Shown piece after piece: positions 1 to 11,336 of a stretch of 64,000 bases of DNA. Made by a program: the position numbers and the translations under genes. The notes under the pieces are model-generated. The model was not told the origin of the DNA, ran no database searches, and saw only the letters and a list, made by a program, of their open reading frames with translations. This DNA is from Cyclospora cayetanensis. Lineage: Eukaryota; Apicomplexa; Conoidasida; Eucoccidiorida; Eimeriidae. Position 1 is the first letter of the stretch. Every line of letters starts with the position of its first letter. The stretch covers positions 62,001-126,000 of the forward strand of contig NW_020312225.1 in NCBI RefSeq assembly GCF_002999335.1. The letters run 5' to 3'.

Positions 1-2836
1 CCCCACGGCTTCTTCTGCTGCTTTTTCTCCCTTGAAACCAATATTTCCTTCATTTACTCTCATTATGACTTTTTCTTTGGGCTGTATTTCGCTGGGTGTA
101 CGTAGCTAAAGATCCTCCGCTTCGGGGCGTTGCCTCTCGGAAAGTATTACCTGCCTCGTTGTGGGGTCACTTGAGGGGCCATGAAGAAAATTCGCTCCCA
201 ACAAGTGCGTGGCGTTCGCTGACCAATGTACGCTTTTGATGTATAGGACTGCTAAGGATATTTTACGGCTTATTTCTGACCGCTGATTTGGCGGTTCTCT
301 GCACTCTTCTCTCCTGGACTCAAAACTGTAACAGGCAGCTAAGTGAGTTAGCAAACGTATGTATTTGACGGTCTGAGCGTTCGACTCGCGTACTACGCAC
401 AACACCAAGAAAGTCTAAAGCTGCAGCTGGCTGCTTTTAAACCCAGCTAGCAACGCTACTCGTAACGGGGAGGATGCCACGATCCTGGACTCCCCACTAG
501 CCCAATTAAAGAAGGAGTGCCTGAAGCCACGATGTATGCAGATGGCTCTGTAAAGTCAAAAAAGTATTCATATGGCCTGAAACTCAACGCGAGAACAGAT
601 CCGAGAAGAAGAAATCGCCATGTGGGTAGGACACATGTCGCTTCTTTCCGACCCTCTGCAGGCCACCGCGACGCAATTTGAATTTATGATCCAAGGCTAA
701 GGGAACAGCTTTTCTTGCCCAATCCACGCAAACGCAATAACTGATCCTCTATACAAACACATCAATGCCGCATATTTACGTGAAAATATTCCATTGTTCA
801 AGTCTTCGCTTCCCCCCCAATCCTTCACGCGAACCGCACAGACTTAGTCCGTGGCGATTCTCTATTCTCTGGTTCTCTTAATTTTTGACTATTTTAAACA
901 CCGCCTGCATGCTACCATGGAACTCATTATATGCATGCTTGATCGTAATGTGTCCTGCATACAACGGCGCTTGCATGATCCTAGTTCTGCAATTATACGC
1001 CGAGATGCATGTTTCCTTACGAGTACCAGCGCCAAAGAATTGTGAAAAAAACGGCCCTCTTATTGCTTTTCTCTCTATATTGCGGTGGTTTTACATGATA
1101 GACGAAAGAATTGAGTGCAGGCAGTATATTAACCCACTACATTATCATTTACAGCCTTGAAATAACACTAACGCAGCAACTACGACGAGAAACGGCGGAC
1201 ATACTGTCCTAGAAACTACAACCAAAAGACATAAGGATAATGAAGAGCTTCACTCTTCAGATCCTACGAGTTTCCATTGTTCCAAAATATCTTGCGGAAG
1301 AACATGCGCGTTGAATGCGTTTTCTGGGCGCATTCAAGTTTGGAGCTCAGAATGTAGCCTTAAAACTTCATAAAATTCCTACCGGATTCGTATATCTCCC
1401 GCAGGAAAGCGAAAAGATAAGTACCAACAAACCACACTGTGGATGAGAAAAACCAAAATACTTCATGTGATAATCGGGAATTATGATGAAATATGGGCGT
1501 ACCGAGAATGGCGACGTATGGTTCCCACTTAGACCATTGCAGTTGGCATGGAATGAAGAAAGTCGAAAGTGGATCTGAACAGAAATACGAGCATCACGCT
1601 ATTAAAAAGTTCTGCCAGCATGATGCTATATAAATCAAGCACTGTTCGGGTATGTTACGAGCAACAGTAGAGGATACATCCACGGAATGTGATCACAAAG
1701 GCTTTTGACATTTGTACCAATAATTAGGTACAAATGTATAAACACCCACGGCACCGCCCCTTTTCTGCCTTCGTGTTGACTTTAAAAACTGGTCATACCG
1801 AGTGGACTGGAAGAGGCTCCAAAAAGAAAGATCATCTAGTAAGTAAGACAGAACAGCTGGTCAATACGCGATACTTCACAAATTTGTAAATCAATGAAAC
1901 GTACTTGGCAAATCGCTCCAGCGACCACCCAGGCGCAACCAAAGGCCATTAAATAGCGAGCCCACACCCTGAAGAATGACATATGCTATGCACAAAGTCT
2001 AGAGCTGATATCCTAATATCCGAACCTTGCACGTTCTCTTTCGTCCGATGTCACGGGCTCCATGTCCCTCGCATATGGAGGCAACGAGAAGTACACCAAA
2101 CCACCGACGACGAAAAGAAAGGTATAGTATATAGGCCTCAAAACATAGTAATAGTGATCCGCAAAACCTAAGATCGATGTGTTTTGGGCGAATACGTTTT
2201 TGAAGACGTAGTTACCCATTATGGCTGATTCTGAAAGAAAACCATGAGCGTACCCGTATCAAATATTAGACCGGCAATTCCTAAGGAATAAGAAGAGCGC
2301 CTACACAAAAGTCCAGGAATATTTAATGCGAACAAGGCCTACCGCAAGCAGCAGGACTAATGTCGTCGAAAGGAAGACCAGACCAAAGGGCCAGCAACAA
2401 GTTTCCCGCCAGCTGAACTCCAACCATTTTATTACTTTGTCCACGAATGCAGCTCAAATATTTATTGTACTCATCTGCCGAAGCAGCTTTTTATGCATTT
2501 AGATGGGATGGCGCGCTCCCTGTGTGCTAGCCGTCAACCCAGTTCCTTTTGTGTTTACCAGGCAAGAAATAAACGTCGTGAGAGTCGCCTGCAACTTGCT
2601 GGAGGCCATGGAGGCCAAGTACCCGACTACCCCTGGAAGAGAGCAATTCATGGTGCTAACTGTGTCTTGTCAACTTCTGCACTCTCTTGCGCCTCTCTCA
2701 CCTGCAACGATGCTGCAGATTATCGCCACAGCGAGCTCAGGTAGCACCCCATAAAAAACAGAAAGTGAGAATGACATGGCTGCATAGCCTGTTGTTGACA
2801 AAGTAGATAATACAAAAGGAACTTCTACCATCACTT
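1..2836. other. No gene recognised
   Basis: Only short open frames without family motifs, codon-bias signals or plausible splice chains are visible on either strand. There is no CAG-type repeat here, so this belongs to a repeat-poor segment. I see nothing I can annotate. Confidence 0.5.
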
Positions 2837-3622
2837 TCATGAAATGGCCCTACCCGTCATTGAAGCCCATGAGTAAATCTGGTAATCCCGCAAACCGCCT
2901 AGAATGAACACGAATGGAATATATTCATGAAACATATTCATGAGATGAGGGAGAGAAATTGACTCACCATAGGCTCCAAAAAAGCAAAAGGGCACAACAG
3001 CCGCCACACACACCAGGGACACAAATGTTGTCAGGAACATGGAACCTTGCTGCGGTTTGTCTGTGTGGCCCATCCTTCTAGACTTGTTTTGAGTACAAGA
3101 CTGACTTGTGGAGAGGCTTTCGGATAGCCTTCAAGCGGAGTCAAAACTGCAGTTGCATGAATGCTCTCGCTTGAGTGAGGCCTGATTTGCATAGCAGATT
3201 GAGAATTTGAATACCAGGACGAGCAGTGCCATGCATGGCGTCGGATTTGGGCCCGGTCGTTTGCGGATTGTTCGCCTCTCCAGGATACACCGAAAGATCA
3301 TATACAACGTCTCTTAGGAGGCGACCCGCTGGTGTGTGCTCTGGGACAGGCAAGTGTGTGTTCCCATGAACGAAATCGCTCTAAACCCATTTATTATTCA
3401 AGTAGACATAGAGAAATAATTACCAAAAAATTTTGTGAACTTCATCAAATTAGAGTCGTATTTTTCAAGCGCGTCCTCCAGGACACTGCGGTTACCCCGT
3501 GCGAACGATGCAAAAGTGGGAGGACGCACGAAAAGAGCGGTGGGTGAGTCATTTCCATCTGCGGAGCCGTTGAGGAAACCACAGAGAAATATGAGGAAAC
3601 AGGCCGATGGGAATTGCATCAT
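2837..3622 (-). CDS. Candidate small secreted or membrane protein (multi-exon)
   Basis: Not recognised as a known family. The first exon starts at tandem ATGs (3622 and 3619) and encodes a signal-peptide-like start (MMQFPSACFLIFLCGFL), followed by a polar stretch to a GGTAATT donor, with the exon ending at 3424. A pyrimidine-preceded acceptor gives an exon start at 3340, and the phase-1 join continues in frame (..TKFFEHTPAGRLL..) to a DVVYDLSVYPGEANN segment. A third block further downstream (2837-3073) contains a hydrophobic helix (FVSLVCVAAVVPFCFF) and may be a C-terminal membrane anchor, but I could not resolve its junction. The signal peptide and in-phase splice argue for a real gene. Low complexity and lack of homology argue for caution. 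A coccidian surface or secreted antigen is one possibility, but no diagnostic cysteine pattern is seen. Confidence 0.35.
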
Positions 3623-4123
3623 TAGGCCGCACAGTGACAAAAAATATCGTAGAATCACTGCGTTTTGGTAGTGAGCACAAATCCACTGCAAACTCTGCAG
3701 TGTACGTACAGCAGGGTAATTACAATTTACGCCGCACCGACAGGCTGCAGTCGAATTGATTGTTAGAACAGACCCCTCAAAAAAGTATCGTCATATTCAG
3801 CCATCTGGTGGCAGGCTGCATTTTATCAGGTTTGCATTCTGCCCATTTCGGAATAGACACTGTACCACGCATGCCCAAAACCGCAAGGAACAATACGAAG
3901 CCAACACCACCTGGAACAAAATGTAAAGCGCAAAAGACCCAGCTGCAAATTAACAAGCAGCGGGGTTTGTTGAGCAATTCAATTGCCGTCTGGTTAATGC
4001 GCAGTATATTGTTTCACGTGATTCGCTTCATGATCGATTTTACGGAATCAGTGCTGCCACGTTCCTCTACTTCCAAAGAGCTCGCAACCTAGTCTGTTTG
4101 AGCGGATAGGCAATTTTTATGCC

Positions 4124-5347
4124 TTATAAGCCTCTGCTGACAGAAGCGGGGCTGTAGAATCCAGATATATCTGGGCGTCCCGGCTCTACGTCGCTTGATG
4201 TTGTTACCCAGCATGCCAGCACCGTTATATCGTCCATTTTTCCACCTGTAAAAAAGGAACCTTCCTGGCGTGCGTGTTTCATGAATGGAGTCCTCGCAGT
4301 TGGCGAACGACTGCAGCAGGAGTAGCAGCGCAATGACAATACAGACGAAATGCTTCAAGCATAATCGTGAACGGAGACAAGAAAGCGGGAGATTCAGAGG
4401 GAAAAGAAAAGCAAGAGAATTACACAGGGCGGCACGCGAGAGCAGTCATCACACCTCCTGTGTGCGGCAGCCTCTCCGATAGCTGTAGCGATAGCCGTGG
4501 CCGAAGTAGCCAGGGCCTCGTTGCCAAGGAGGTGGGCCTCGAAGGGGCTCAATGTAAGATTTGTGATTGCGCAGATTTCATAGTCGAAGAGATTATCGAA
4601 AACGCCGTCTGTTCCAAGGATCAGGAGGTCGCCTTCCATGACTGTCACGCAGCAGAGACTGGCGGTTTCAGGTGTATCTTGGGGGATAATGGCTGCGTTT
4701 TGCAAAAGATGCAAGAGCGCGTCTTTCCCATTTTCTCTAAGCTGATCGTACTCCGAAGGCTGTGGCAAGCGGCTGAGCTGGAAGGGACAATTGAACTGAT
4801 GTTGCTGTTCCCTTGATCTGAAAACGCAGGTCATCTGGTACCAGAGCTGCCGCCTTAGGACTATCACAGCACTGTCTCCCAAGTTTGCAATGCCGATCTT
4901 GTCACCCCCCTCATGTCGGACCACTAGCGCCGTTGCGCTTCCAAAACTCCTGGTATTGCTGTAGCCCCTTCGCAGCACATCGAGAGCGCGCACATCAAGA
5001 GTTTCGCCTTCGACATCTTTGGCAACAGCAGCGTCACAGCAACCCTTCATCAGCTCCTCCGCAAACAGCCGTGGATCCAAATCAAAGGAATCCCATTCGC
5101 CGACCCCGTCAGCCACTCCCACCGTCACTGCGCCACCAGCACCCTGTGCCGCGATGAAATACGCATCTGCTCCTCCGGTCTGCATTTTGTCAGGATGTGG
5201 GAGCAAGAAGAACCCACACTGGAGGCAGAGATCCTTTCGTGCTCTCTCCGGGTGGGGTTTTGAACCTGGCCCAAGCCCTAGCAACACCTCAGGAGCATGA
5301 AGGAGAGACAGAACAGAACGCGGGTACGTGGACAGAGACAGAGACAT
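4124..5347 (-). CDS. PP2C-family protein phosphatase, PTC7-like
   Basis: Metal-dependent Ser/Thr phosphatase of the PTC7 branch, which in other eukaryotes is mitochondrial or membrane-associated. Two exons: 5347 to 4455 and 4310 to 4124, in phase across a 144-nt GT-AG intron, about 359 aa. Visible motifs in order are LPHPDKMQTGGADAYF (N-terminal PTC7 signature), GVADGVGEW (metal-binding Asp and Gly), SFGSATA, NLGDSAV, REQQHQFNCPFQLS, LILGTDGVFDNL (metal-binding Asp) and, in exon 2, GGKMDDITVL with the final metal-binding Asp pair. The exon junction restores the usual TPF..AR..G..GGK.DD spacing, which supports the intron. The start at 5347 is the first good in-frame ATG, but upstream exons adding a targeting sequence are possible because the N-terminus is poorly conserved. 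All core catalytic residues I expect are present, so it should be active. Confidence 0.85.
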
Positions 5348-5686
5348 GGAACGGACTCGACGCAAGTTGTCGACAGCCGCCTGGGTTGAAGGAGACGGTG
5401 GCTCTAGTTGGAACCGAAGGCCCGTGGTGAACTCCGTTGAGGAAAAGTTGCGCTGCAGAGAAACGCAAATAAGTAGTGCCCATGAAAAAAATGCCCAGTC
5501 TTCGGTAGTTGAACGGGGGAATCATAGACACATAATGATGCACAAAGGTGATACGCAAACGATGCGGCCCATGGCTACGTATGAACATAAAAGCTTCGTT
5601 GAGCTCCTCACGCTTCAGCCCCCTAGGGGTTAAGAATACAAAGGCACGCATGAACACGGAATGACTTAGCAAGGGGAATGTGAGAA

Positions 5687-6518
5687 TCAGTGAAGCTCTA
5701 GACAAACAAAAATGTGAAACCAAGAGGCCGAAGCTGAGCCCCAACGGTACCGTGTGGCTCCGAGAACTACTTTGTAAAACTTCGAGGACCAGAAATCTGA
5801 ATGCAGAGATGAAACGGAGGGGCAATACGAGATGTGCGGCAAAAAGGTGATGCAGCATACAGATGGTGGCCTTCGTTCCTCCAGGTCTTCATCGTCCTCA
5901 GCGTATCGTGGCCACCATAGAACTTCGTTATCTCGATCGTCGGCTCGCTTCAGCTGACTTTGGCTGTCTGCAGCTTCTTCTCCCCGGGAAACTGCGGTGT
6001 CGGCACTCGTTGTTGCATGCGCCGCTGCTGCCGCTGCTGAGTCGCTGGCAGCCCGAGAGGCCGCTGCAAACAGACTGCTGGTCAGCGCACTGTCGTTCGC
6101 AGCAGGAGACAGGTCCTCCTGGAGACGACACATGTTGTTCCAGTTGCCTGTGGAGTCCTGGAAACGCAGCATCAGTAACGTGGAGACACAACGTAGGACC
6201 ATGAGCAGCGGCAACCCGAGCAACCTAGGACTGCACCTCAAAATTGCAGCCCAAGTTGCTGAAACAGAGGTAATAATAGAGTTACCAGGTGGAACAGAGG
6301 AAACGGGTGAAATACATCGACTCAAAGAGCATACCCAACGTTTTCCTTTCAAGCCGATTCGTCAGACCATGCACTCCCTTGAATCCCTTGCAAAGTCCTA
6401 CACTCCCAACCCTACTGCCTGAACCCACTTTTGCCTCACTTGGCAGACTGGAAGTGTGGACTCGAGTCGCCACTGCCCATCTACGATGAACTTGAACTGC
6501 AGCTCCCGTGAATTGCAT
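5687..6518 (-). other. Candidate coding exon(s), Ala-rich, gene assignment unresolved
   Basis: A long minus-strand open frame contains an Ala/Ser-rich stretch followed by an acidic segment (RYAEDDEDLEERR) that ends near a GTATGC donor around 5858. Composition resembles coccidian coding DNA more than the surrounding sequence. It could be an upstream exon of the PP2C gene or a downstream exon of the unrecognised gene at 6956-7522. I could not find a join in phase with either. A second short frame (6282-6518) also looks partly coding. Confidence 0.3.
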
Positions 6519-6955
6519 GCAGAAACGGCTGGGCTGAGTTCTGCCACATACGCCCCCGCCTCCGGCTCGAAGTGCAAATCAATGCAGCATGACCAAGGGG
6601 GCTCGGAGAAGGTGCCGGCTACCTAAGCACACATGCCACCGTAAAGGCACAGAATATATAGGCGCTGTTCGCGGTAGATGTGCTACACTACGCATGCACA
6701 GGAATGCATTGTAGGCATGCGGCTGAGACGCCTAATTCGCTGTGACAGGCAGTGCGGCGGTCTGCTCTTAGAGCCTGTACTACAGAAACAGCCCATACGA
6801 GGCATGTTGCAGACTCTCCCTGCGTCACAACTGTCTCTCTGCCGCACTCTCCCCATAGCAAACAACCCTTGACCCGAACTCAGTATCCGACATGGGTTGT
6901 GTGGAGTGCTGCCTGCAACAAGGGGGTAGGCAGCACTGAGGGAGGGGCTGCTCAC

Positions 6956-7522
6956 CTGCACTCTGTCGCGAGCGGCACCAGTCCATTTAATTCTTAAGAG
7001 TCTGCCACTAGAGAGGGGTCCCTTGGGCTTGCGCGGCGTATCTTCTTCCACGGTGCCTGCGGTAGCGAAGGGGGAATGCCTAGTGATGCTCCTTCTGAGG
7101 ATCTCTTCCTCCCGCAATGCGGCCTTAGCATCCGCAGTTTGTTGCATAGCCAAGTTCTGCCGCCTGCGCTCTCGGAGTTCAAGCCGCGAAAGAAATGCTA
7201 TGAGGCACATCGCGTGCGCTTGCGCAGTAGATAGTTCATCCTCGGTCCTTGTTGCTGCTCCTGTTGATGGCGCTGCACCCGGCGTTCCTGCTTCAGTCTC
7301 TGCCTCCTCAGGAACGGTGGGCAGGTAGCAGTCCATGGAAAGCTCGCTTTGCTTATGGATGGGCTTAGATACGAGGAGCCTAGGGGTGGCGGGTGCCTCA
7401 CGCAGAGCACTGGGGGAGAGGAGATCATAGAATGCCTTCCACATCCTCCGAGCGTCCAGCTTGAAACGCCCAGCCCCAGAGGTCCCGGAAGCACCTCGTA
7501 GGACCTGATCCTGGAAGCCCAT
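6956..7522 (-). CDS. Hypothetical protein, first exon(s)
   Basis: I do not recognise the family. The exon opens with an ATG in good context (CAAATGG) at 7522 and runs 189 codons to a consensus donor CAG|GTGAGC just before 6955. The N-terminal part (MGFQDQVLRGASG.. and ARRMWKAFYDLLSP) is non-repetitive. It is followed by a Glu/Thr/Ala linker and a charged, probably helical segment (SRLELRERRRQNLAM). No signal peptide or transmembrane helix is seen. The open frame continues past the donor without stop to 6683 but loses coding character there, which supports splicing. Downstream exons probably lie between 5.8 and 6.6 kb on the same strand. Confidence 0.5.
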
Positions 7523-10500
7523 TTGCGTGTGTTACTGTGCCTTGCCACTACACTATGCGCCTCATGTACCGGCCTCTTGATGGTGTGTGAAGGCTCACCT
7601 GGGCACCCTGCCCATTAGTGGCCACACCACGAAAAAGGGATTGCATGCATGCATGCATACGACCAGATGTAGGGAAAGCTCAAAAGGGACAGCGCCTACG
7701 GTGTATCTCACTTTTGCGGCATGGGATTGTATGCGCAGGCAAGGGTGGCACTGTGGAGGGGCATACCGCGGTTTGGGCCGCTCCCTAGGAGAGGCCCAGA
7801 AGAACCGGCTGCTGAAAGCGGGTGGCAGAGACACAGCAGAGAAAAGTGAGAAGTCGCTGGGCTCCCAAGATAGAAAAGACAAAGCTATGAGGGAGAAAGC
7901 TGGGGGGTTCCGATGGTTATCAACAGAAGGATGCAACGCAGCCTTTATGTTGAAATTTAAAGAACATTATCCAGCAAATAAAAATAGGCGTAGAGGCGTT
8001 GGAGGAGTACAGTGTGCGTGTGCTGCAGTAGCTACATCACGGCCTGGGAAAGCAGCAACGGAGTTCTACTGGCTCTGCCCTCCCTTAAATAAGCAAAAAC
8101 CGCACAACGCAGCACATCGGAAACAGTAAGAAGCTTCTTCTCCGTATACAGAGCTAGGGAACTCTTGATTGGAGGCATTTGTCGCGCTTAAACCCTATGT
8201 CAGCATGTGCGTTCAGGAGGTCACCCTGGGGCTGCTGCGAAATTCTTGCTGCACGAAGTCGCAGACACTCTTAATGCCAGACACTAAAATATTAGAAACA
8301 TTGAAGGCAAAAAACCATAGTGATTGAAAATGTAATTTCGGCTACAAGAAAACAAGAGGGAAGCAGACCACGGTCATTGATATGAATGCGCATTCAATAG
8401 CAACGGAGTGCGAAAGTGCAGTGTTGAAATTACCAAGTCCGAAATTTGGTGTAATTTCAGCTGAATACCTGCTGAAAAAAGCAAATATCGGATAATCCGT
8501 CATTTGTACTCTGTAAGGTTCGATTCTCCGGAGTGTTCCGCCCCCCCTGTCTACATACATGAGTTTTGGTCCCCCATAGGCCCCTGGAAGGCATTTCCTT
8601 GAATCGCATAGAAATATGATGAGCATAAGAGGAACGAAAGTACGAAAATGCGCCACAGCACCTTGTGTTGTGTCATGTTGTACCGTTCCCCCTGAGGTCT
8701 CTAGCAAGACACATAATTCCAGACAGAAGCAAAACTTTATGGAAAGTTAGTCAGTGCCTGTCTAAAAATGTGCTCATTTTCCTTTCCTTGCCTCTCAAAG
8801 AAGCTTTATTTATTAGGGCAGAGAGAAAAGCAAGCGTGCGCGTGGCTGCACGCTTAAACCCCTTCAATCCTCATAGCTAGATGCATAGCACCTAGCGCAG
8901 ACCAACACAATATGCGTCTTCTTGTATCGAGGCATCGTTATTCTGCAGTAAAGAAGATCTGAGAACAGGCCAGCAAAATGATCAAACATTTACTGACTTT
9001 TAGGTATGACTACAAGCAAGAATGTAGTATGTATATAGCATAAGCTGCTACACGCATGTTTTAAACCCGAGTTCGCCCAAAGGTTTTGAATGTATTACTT
9101 GCAAGCTGATTGCTGCAGCAGAGGATCCTGAGCCATAGAAAATCGAAAGCTTATAAACTTTAAACATATATCATGCCTCTGAGTGGCGAATTTTGTGGAG
9201 CCGCTACACTACACCGAGCTCCTGTGTCCTGTTTGGAAGCCTGCTTAATCGAGTAAGGTGCAAATGAAGGGCCTCTGTGGAAGCACGACTTTAAATGTTT
9301 GTCGATGGGGCGGACTGGAGTGCGTGCCATGCAAGGAAGGACGGGTTCGTGAAAGCATATTCTTCAACACCCTGTTGAGCAATGGCGGGCCTAGGTGTAG
9401 TGGCGTAAATCGCATAATATCGGAACTTTCCACAACAGATATTTTAAATCAAAAACTAGTAGAGAAAAGACCAATTGATTCGCCTGTGCAAATATCTTGT
9501 TTTTTATGTCGCTTGTTTGATTTATCTTGGTTGTAACAGGGCCAAGTCAGATTTAATCAATACGATAAGACGTAGAGCTCAATGCCGGCCTGCGAGCTGA
9601 ACGCCGCTGTGTGCAGCTAGCTGTATGTGTTTATAGTGATAAGAGGATGTAGCAACGCCTAAGCGCCCTAGGAATGCCTCTTTTTCCTGAACTTGGGACC
9701 GAGGAGGGTGGTGAGGGCAAAGGGGGGGAACCCAGCTCTTATGGCAGGATGTTCAACAATTGTCTAAAATGGTTTTACTGGCAGCGTCGCCGCATGTAGA
9801 GCCTAGAAGCCGAAGCTGATTAGTAGGACTACTCTCCACGGTCTGGGGGAGCAAAGACTTCGAAGCTAGGTGCCTCTAGCTTCCCCCTATCTGTATTTCA
9901 TAGCAGGGGCCCTACGTCCTCTACACGACTGCTTTAAGAGGTACACCCGAGCGCAGGAGATCCCGCACCTTTCTTTCTGCGAGTCCGCGCCTCTTACTGC
10001 ACGAATCAAACAGGAGCAGAACGGCCCCTCAGCCCACGGATCTCTTTTTAGGCATATGCACCAGACTCCCTATTGCGCCTGCAGCAAGACTCCCCCTCCA
10101 CCAGACCACCGTAAACCTCCTTCCTCATTGCGCTGTGCATACCTTAGCTGGCAGCGAAACCAATGAGCATGTGCTCTTGGGGTTTCTGCCCAGAGAAAAA
10201 GGTGGTTGAGGCCTTCCGGTGCCTAGTCTTGCCCCTCTTCACTAGCAGTTATTTATAGGCATTCCAGATGCTGCTCTTCTACACAGCCGCTGTATTCGTG
10301 TGATGCGCCTGCGATTCTTGCCCGCGTTGCCTCTGTGCAGCCGTCTCCTTCTCCCATCTTCCTTGTTCCTTTGGCTGCTGCCTGCCCTGCCCCTCCCACA
10401 CCCTCCATTCAGTGTGAGACGCTCTGCAGTCATATGCGCGCACACTATGGAGGATGATGTGCGAGAGCTGTGGTCGGGTGAATGCCAACCACCGGCACCC

Positions 10501-11336
10501 ATTACCCTCAGCTTTCTCAAGGCCGCTAAGGCAGCAGAGATAGGGAGCTACAGCGAGCCACAGTGCGGCCAGAGGGACCAAGCCAGCCCGACAGAGGGGC
10601 CCCCTCGCAGGCACCCTGCATGCGCGCCTCCAGACGAGATGCCGTAGCCGCGAAATGCCTCTGGCTGGCCACAGTTAGAAATAAGGGGCCCAAGGGCCTC
10701 GTCGAGCGCTGGTCGGGGAAGACGAGGTACTTTTCAGAGGTAGCGCCCTAGTGTGCCAAGTGCTCGCAAGGTCATACACAGACGCACAGCATCTGCTGCC
10801 TCTGTACTACACAGAGACAAGCATTGTTTACCTCTTCCAGATGGAAGACCCTCACGCAAAAGCTCTCGAGCGCCATGCGGCCGGGCATTCACTAAGTAGA
10901 TCCATTTACGTTTGCTTCGGTGCCGCCGCGAATAGCTACACCGCGGCATACTCAGTACCCGCTGTGTCTCTACATGCAGCCAAGGAGCCGCATACTTTCC
11001 CTTCTAAGTACTTTGTGCCCTCGTTCGCTGTGTGCTGCGCTGCTCACAACGCACTTGCAGCTAGCTGAAGCAGCTGGCATCTAGAAGCCTCGTGCAAGGA
11101 ATACGTGTGTGGGCATATACATCGGAGCGTAGGCAACGGCGCATTGAGCGGGACGGCTGCTGCCGTCAAAGCGCGCAAAGTAAACAACCTTGCACCCGAC
11201 GTAAAGGACAGCATGAAAAAATCGTGCAGCACACCCAGCTAGGTTTCTGCATGTGCTGTCGCTATTGATGCTGAAGGGGGTCCTGGTGCATATGATTGCG
11301 CAGAGGCAGTCTTTTCCACGGTTAGCCCTCAGCAAA
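7523..11336. other. Gene-poor stretch, no supported gene
   Basis: Several open frames of 60-180 codons occur on both strands (for example 7587-8129 and 10279-10647), but none shows a family motif, a coherent splice chain or consistent codon bias. A short GCAT run lies at about 7643-7657. The 8.3-10.2 kb part is AT-richer than its flanks. Part of this may be the 3' UTR of the AP-2 alpha gene. Confidence 0.4.

Noticed and set aside
7587..8129. 180-codon plus-strand frame
   Set aside because: No motif, unusual composition, and an opposing open frame of similar quality; not supportable as a gene.
8510..8540. GGTTCGATTC resembling a tRNA T-arm
   Set aside because: The flanks do not form a T stem and no acceptor stem, D-arm or anticodon arm can be folded around it.
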